In this document: one piece after another, positions 60,504 through 64,000 of the stretch
How the letters are laid out: each line of letters opens with the position of its first letter
Numbering within the stretch: the first letter of the stretch is position 1
NCBI RefSeq assembly: GCF_020733635.1
Contig: NZ_JAJFZL010000001.1
Span: forward strand, 3,472,001-3,536,000
Source of the DNA: Nocardia spumae
GTDB lineage: Bacteria > Actinomycetota > Actinomycetes > Mycobacteriales > Mycobacteriaceae
Length of the DNA: 64,000 nt
Reading direction: 5' to 3'
Translations under genes and position numbers: made by a program
The notes under the pieces: model-generated
Database searches by the model: none
Told to the model about the DNA's origin: nothing
Seen by the model: only the letters and a program-made list of their open reading frames with translations

Positions 60504-61400
60504 TCAGCGATCGGATTCGGGGCGCCAGCGGGTGAGGCGGCGTTCGATCGCGACGAGGACGGCGTTGTAGACCAGTCCGACGATCGCGATGGCGACGATC
60601 CCGACGTACATATCGGGGATCTGGAAATTCTGCTGGGCGGCGGTGATGAGATAGCCGAGCCCCGCTCGCGCGCCCGACATCTCGGTGGCGATGAGAACCA
60701 GAATGGACGCCGACGCCGCCATCCGGATGCCGGTGAAGATGGTCGGGACCGCGGCGGGCAGAATCACCTTCTGGAACAGCCGCAGCGGTGAGAAACCCAG
60801 TGAGACTGCCGATTTGACCAGTAGTGGATCCACCGATCGCACGCCGCTGATGGTGTTCAGCAGGATCGGGAAGAACCCGGCGTAGACGACGATCGCCACC
60901 TTGGAGGTCTCGCCGATGCCGAGAATGAGGATGAACACCGGTAGCAGCGCCAGCGCCGCGGTATTGCGGAACAGTTCGAGCAGGGGGTTCAGGAAATCGG
61001 CGACCGGTTTGTACCAGGCGATGGCGACCCCGGCCGGTACCGCGAGCGCCACCGCGATCGCGAACCCGACCAGCGACCGTCCGAGGCTGGCGGAGGTGTT
61101 GTCCCAGAGCTGGCCGTTGCGAATCAGCTCCTCACCCCGTGTCACCACGGTGGAGAAGGGCGGCAGGAAGATCCGATCGACGAGACCGAACCGGGGCGCG
61201 AGCTCCCAGAACGCCAAGAACAGGGTGATGACCAGAACGGGTTTGAGCAATCGCCAGCCCCAGCGGCCGGCGATGCCGACCAGTCGCCGTCCCGATCCGG
61301 AAGCCGGGCGGGCGGGGGACTCGGCCGCACTCGCGGCCGAGATGTGCGACTTCTTCGGCACCAGCACGGATTCGGCGGTGGCGGGCAAAGTGGTGGACAC
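60504..61400 (-). CDS. ABC permease, sulfonate/nitrate/taurine type
   Basis: A 298-residue SsuC/TauC-like permease with six predicted helices after a 50-residue Ala/Ser/Lys N-terminus. The signature loop is VKSAVSLGFSPLRLFQKVIL followed by PAAVPTIFTGIRM, the site that contacts the ATPase. AGGAGGTAACACC precedes GTG 61400, a consensus ribosome site, and the gap to the upstream ATPase gene is four bases. Together with the ATPase and binding protein it forms a complete importer for sulfonates or similar anions. The longer frame to 61796 is a shadow of the ATPase gene. Confidence 0.9.
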   Translation of the reverse strand: MSTTLPATAESVLVPKKSHISAASAAESPARPASGSGRRLVGIAGRWGWRLLKPVLVITLFLAFWELAPRFGLVDRIFLPPFSTVVTRGEELIRNGQLWDNTSASLGRSLVGFAIAVALAVPAGVAIAWYKPVADFLNPLLELFRNTAALALLPVFILILGIGETSKVAIVVYAGFFPILLNTISGVRSVDPLLVKSAVSLGFSPLRLFQKVILPAAVPTIFTGIRMAASASILVLIATEMSGARAGLGYLITAAQQNFQIPDMYVGIVAIAIVGLVYNAVLVAIERRLTRWRPESDR

Positions 61401-61404
61401 GGTG

Positions 61405-62238
61405 TTACCTCCTGTCGGCGGCCGCGAGCTCGGCCTGCTCGAGGCCCTGAGCGCGGGCCACCTCGTCGTGCAGCAGTGACCAGATCCGATGCCTGATCTC
61501 GCTGAAGTGTTCGCTCGAGCGGACGTCGGCGTCCGGATCGGCGTCGCGGTCGAGATCGATATCGACCACCGCCTTGACCCGTCCCGGCCTGGAGGTGAGG
61601 ACGGCCACTCGCTGCCCCAGATACACGGCCTCATTGATGTCGTGGGTGATGAACAGGATGGTCTTCCCGGTGGTGCGCCAGATGCGCAGCAATTCGTCCT
61701 GTAGCGATTCGCGGGTCTGCGCGTCGAGCGCGGCGAACGGCTCGTCCATGAGCAGCACCTCCGGATCGAAGGCGAGGCTGCGCGCGATGGCGACACGCTG
61801 TTTCATACCGCCGGACAATTCGTGCGGATACCGGTCGCCGAAGCCGGTCAGGCCGACCAGCTCCAGATATTCCTCGGCGATCCGGCGGCGCTCCCGGCGG
61901 CGAATTCGTCTGGCCTCCAGCCCGAATTCGATATTGCCGCGCGCGGTGCGCCACGGCAGCAGCGCATACTGCTGGAATACGATGCCGCGGTCGAGTCCGG
62001 GCCCGGTCACCGGTTCACCGTCGAGCAGGATCTGCCCGTGGCTGGGGCGGGTCAGACCGCCCAGCAGATCCAGCAGTGTGGATTTGCCCGAGCCGCTGGG
62101 GCCGACGAGTACGAGGAATTCACCGTCGCGCACGTCGACCGTGACGTTCTCGAGCGCGGTGAACGTGGTGCCGGCGCCCCGGGCGGGAAACTCCTTGCGC
62201 ACCCCGTCGAGCGCGAGTTTGATTGCCGTGTCGCTCAT
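61405..62238 (-). CDS. ABC importer ATPase, sulfonate/taurine type
   Basis: A 277-residue SsuB/TauB-like ATPase. Walker A is GPSGSGKST, the Q-loop VFQQYALLPW with LLPW typical of this subgroup, signature LSGGMKQR, Walker B LLMDEPFAALDA, H-loop FITHDINEAVYLG. The last 30 residues (SSEHFSEIRHRIWSLLHDEV) are the usual C-terminal helix. The start codon overlaps the stop of the binding-protein gene (ATGA), so the two are translated in a coupled way. It should be a dedicated ATPase for the permease next to it. Confidence 0.93.
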   Translation of the reverse strand: MSDTAIKLALDGVRKEFPARGAGTTFTALENVTVDVRDGEFLVLVGPSGSGKSTLLDLLGGLTRPSHGQILLDGEPVTGPGLDRGIVFQQYALLPWRTARGNIEFGLEARRIRRRERRRIAEEYLELVGLTGFGDRYPHELSGGMKQRVAIARSLAFDPEVLLMDEPFAALDAQTRESLQDELLRIWRTTGKTILFITHDINEAVYLGQRVAVLTSRPGRVKAVVDIDLDRDADPDADVRSSEHFSEIRHRIWSLLHDEVARAQGLEQAELAAADRR

Positions 62239-63314
62239 TTGGCGGCCACCGCCTCTCCGGTCGGCCCGCTGCCGGGCGGGTACTTCCCGTTGGCGTAGGG
62301 GTTGAAGCTGTTGGTGTAGATATCCTTGGCCGCGGCTTTCCCGGCCGGCAGTTCACCGTTGCGGACCAGCCAGTCGATCCAGATCTGCAGTTCTCGCTCC
62401 TGAATCACCGCACCGGGCACCGGAATGCCGGAGGATTTGTAGGAGTCGAGCAATGTGGTGTTCTCGTTGCGGCCGCGCTTGTGGATGATGTCGGCCAGTC
62501 GTGCCACCACCTGATCGCGCGGCGTGAGCTGCAACCACCGCGTCGCGCGGGCGGTGCCCTGGACGAAGTCGGCTACCGCGTCCTTGTGATCGGAGATGTA
62601 CTCGTTGCGGAAAACGTAGGTGCCGTAGTCGAACTCACCGAACAGCCCCTTGTCGGTGTACAGCGGGTGGATGCCGCCGTGGGCCAGCGCGATGTCCTGC
62701 AGCGGTCCGCCGAGGGCCGCGGCATCGATCTGCCGCTTGCGCAGCGCGTCCTCGGTGTTGACCGGTGGCAGCACCACCAGCTGCACCTGTTTGATCTCGT
62801 CGTCGGTGAGGCCCTGATCGTGCAGCCACTGCCGGGTGATGAATTCGTGGTGTGCGCCGAGGGTGTTGACCCCGACCTTCTTGCCGATCAGATCCTTGGC
62901 GGTCTTGATACCGGAATCGTCGCGGACGTAGTAGCCGGTGAAGCTCTGCGCGTCGGCGCCGTAGGAGCTGAGTACCGAGGTGACCGGGGCGCCGCCGGCG
63001 ATGAGCTTGACGACGGCGCCGTTGAAGGCGCTGCCGAATTCGATCTGCTTGGTGGTGGCGGCCTGGATATTGGCGGGGCCGCTGGTGGTATCTCCCTCCC
63101 ACTTCAGCTCGATCTTGGAGAAGTAACCGAGATCGGCGGCCAGTTCGTAGGGTGTGACCGTTCCGGCCTGGCCCTGGTACCGGAGGATGGCCTTACCGTC
63201 GGCGGTGGTGCCGGCCCCAGAACTCGAGCAGCCGGCCGCGAGCGCGAGGGATATGGGCAGGGCCAGGACGGCGGCGAGGGCGCGCACGACCCGGGGTCGT
63301 CTGAACGACAACAT
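62235..63314 (-). CDS. sulfonate-type substrate-binding lipoprotein
   Basis: A 359-residue SsuA/TauA-like periplasmic-type binding lipoprotein (lipobox ALAAGC, Cys29). Conserved parts are VTPYELAADLGYFSKI, SGPANIQAATTKQIEFGSAF, the hinge KDLIGKKVGVNTLGAHHEF and DAAALGGPLQDIAL. ATG 63314 gives a proper signal with RRPR before the hydrophobic core; the frame continues 12 codons upstream. It is the first gene of the importer operon and is preceded, after about 118 bases, by two short overlapping ORFs. These are likely to control it in response to sulfur supply. Confidence 0.9.
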   Translation of the reverse strand: MLSFRRPRVVRALAAVLALPISLALAAGCSSSGAGTTADGKAILRYQGQAGTVTPYELAADLGYFSKIELKWEGDTTSGPANIQAATTKQIEFGSAFNGAVVKLIAGGAPVTSVLSSYGADAQSFTGYYVRDDSGIKTAKDLIGKKVGVNTLGAHHEFITRQWLHDQGLTDDEIKQVQLVVLPPVNTEDALRKRQIDAAALGGPLQDIALAHGGIHPLYTDKGLFGEFDYGTYVFRNEYISDHKDAVADFVQGTARATRWLQLTPRDQVVARLADIIHKRGRNENTTLLDSYKSSGIPVPGAVIQERELQIWIDWLVRNGELPAGKAAAKDIYTNSFNPYANGKYPPGSGPTGEAVAAK

Positions 63315-63432
63315 GATGGTTTCTTTCACTGAATGCGACCGCGGTCGCACGCATATGGAAATGCGACGACCCGCAGGTCCGCGAAACGAATTGCCTGGGA
63401 GGGGCTTTCGGCGACGGCGATGGCGCCCGGAT

Positions 63433-63510
63433 TCAGGCGCGACAGATCCCGTGCGAAACGCGCATGAGATCGACCGTGCGGCGCCGCGTCAGTGGACGGA
63501 AGACATTCAT
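63433..63510 (-). CDS. 25-residue sulfur-operon leader peptide
   Basis: A tiny ORF of 25 codons (MNVFRPLTRRRTVDLM, then RVSHGICRA). The pattern RR-x-V-D-L-x-R-V-x-x-x-x-C-R matches the short leader peptides annotated in Streptomyces and mycobacteria upstream of sulfur assimilation genes, where they are thought to couple cysteine availability to operon expression. Its ATG overlaps the TGA of the 55-residue ORF (ATGA), so it is translationally coupled. It ends about 118 bases before the binding-protein start. A single Cys codon sits near its 3' end. Confidence 0.7.
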   Translation of the reverse strand: MNVFRPLTRRRTVDLMRVSHGICRA

Positions 63511-63674
63511 CGGGTGGCCTTTTCGGGAAATGCTCGTACCGGCGGCGCGGATCGCGATGACCCGCGGTGATCGCTGACCGACAGTTCGGGGTCGTCGCCG
63601 TCGAAGCAGTTCGGTATCGCGATCGCACGATCGACTGCGCGTGCGCCCGAACGCGGTTCATCGGTGGCGGCCAT
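63507..63674 (-). CDS. 55-residue small ORF before leader peptide
   Basis: A 55-residue ORF from ATG 63674 with a consensus AGGAGG six bases upstream. The sequence (MAATDEPRSGARAVDRAIAI, later NCFDGDDPEL) has no known domain, no signal and one Cys. Its stop overlaps the start of the 25-residue leader ORF. A possible extended -10 (TGCGATACAT, near 63700-63709) lies upstream. It may itself be regulatory or be a small protein of the operon; its ribosome site suggests efficient translation. Confidence 0.6.
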   Translation of the reverse strand: MAATDEPRSGARAVDRAIAIPNCFDGDDPELSVSDHRGSSRSAPPVRAFPEKATR

Positions 63675-63860
63675 AGATCCTCCTGCCGGGACCGAAAACG
63701 ATGTATCGCACTCTGTCCTGCCCGCAGACCTGGGGCAATGGTTGTGCGCAGCGCGAGCGGATCACCGACGCGGAGGAACGAATTCCAGGGCCACGGATTG
63801 CCGCCGATCGGGGGCGAATATCGTGGCGCGCCGACGTGATGAACGAGGACGGCGATCGAC

Positions 63861-64000
63861 ATGTATCGCGGCGCAATCGTCCCCGGCGAGCCGGACTATC
63901 TCGATCGGATCGCGGTGATCGTGGCGAGCCGCCGCGGAAGTACCCGTCGGACACCGCCCAGCGGGCTCAGTGTGGTGCGGGCTCGTCCGCGGGCGCGGCG
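63861..64000 (+). CDS. possible 5' end of a gene leaving the window
   Basis: From ATG 63861 a frame stays open to the window end (46 complete codons, MYRGAIVPGEPDYLDRIAVI at the start, then more basic residues). A GAGGACGG sequence lies about 10-16 bases before it. Another frame from ATG 63840 is open as well, so the choice is uncertain. No family is recognised. The bases 63675-63860 hold the likely promoter of the minus-strand operon and otherwise nothing I recognise. Confidence 0.3.
   Translation, partial: MYRGAIVPGEPDYLDRIAVIVASRRGSTRRTPPSGLSVVRARPRAR

Noticed and set aside
61405..61796. N-terminal extension of the permease gene over the ATPase region
   Set aside because: The extension is Arg/Ser/Pro-rich, overlaps the ATPase gene out of frame, and GTG 61400 has a consensus ribosome site.

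Overview
The window is about 70% GC, densely coded and free of rRNA, tRNA or CRISPR that I could see. It looks like a chromosome of Nocardia or a close mycolic-acid actinobacterium. The main reason is a long block (about 24.6-53.2 kb) in the order ABC-F ATPase, small HTH protein, AcnR, aconitase, small membrane protein, RipA hydrolase, MoxR, DUF58, VWA protein, FabG1, InhA, ferrochelatase, DUF3097, NfeD, SPFH. This is the order of Mycobacterium tuberculosis Rv1473-Rv1488. InhA and FabG1 imply mycolic acid synthesis.

Layout. 0-5.3 kb: 3' part of an M3 peptidase, NUDIX hydrolase, CYTH protein, a secreted unknown, and a protein with a degenerate zincin-like domain. 5.5-8.9 kb: an intact ABC exporter beside a decayed lasso-peptide locus (cyclase and leader-peptidase fragments), ending at a breakpoint with a cobalamin-domain fragment. 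9.2-24.5 kb: an accessory-metabolism region with a PP2C phosphatase, lycopene cyclase, SDRs, three TetR regulators, ABC1 kinase, carboxylesterase, cholesterol-oxidase-like GMC enzyme, gene remnants (SDR, MFS) and a CYP157-like P450. 24.6-53.2 kb: the conserved block, with insertions. The insertions are a cupin/MarR pair, a two-gene ATP-grasp RiPP-like operon (27.9-29.3 kb), a hot-dog thioesterase, a second-site MraY, an S1 protease with altered active-site surroundings, a TetR/Ddn-like pair and a DUF3237/MarR/monooxygenase set. 53.3-58.3 kb: an overlapping three-gene operon with a binding lipoprotein, a single-chain double permease and a membrane TPR protein. 58.7-59.0 kb: a resuscitation-promoting factor with a long leader. 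59.1-63.7 kb: a sulfonate-type ABC importer with an LLM flavin monooxygenase, preceded by two tiny overlapping ORFs, one of which is a typical actinobacterial sulfur-gene leader peptide.

How the parts connect. The 33.9-42.6 kb stretch is cell-envelope work: RipA cleaves peptidoglycan, MraY makes lipid I, MoxR/DUF58/VWA form a chaperone-like complex, and FabG1-InhA elongate mycolate precursors. Aconitase and its repressor AcnR sit together, with a sequence matching the known AcnR operator upstream of acn. The 59-63 kb operon would desulfonate or oxidise organosulfur compounds and import them under sulfur limitation.

Candidates for something new, in my order: the ATP-grasp/156-residue precursor-like pair; the binding protein/fused permease/TPR operon without an ATPase; the sulfur leader-peptide pair; the MraY copy inside the RipA-MoxR block; and the lasso relic with its surviving exporter. 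Coordinates and motif positions were worked out by hand and no database search was run.
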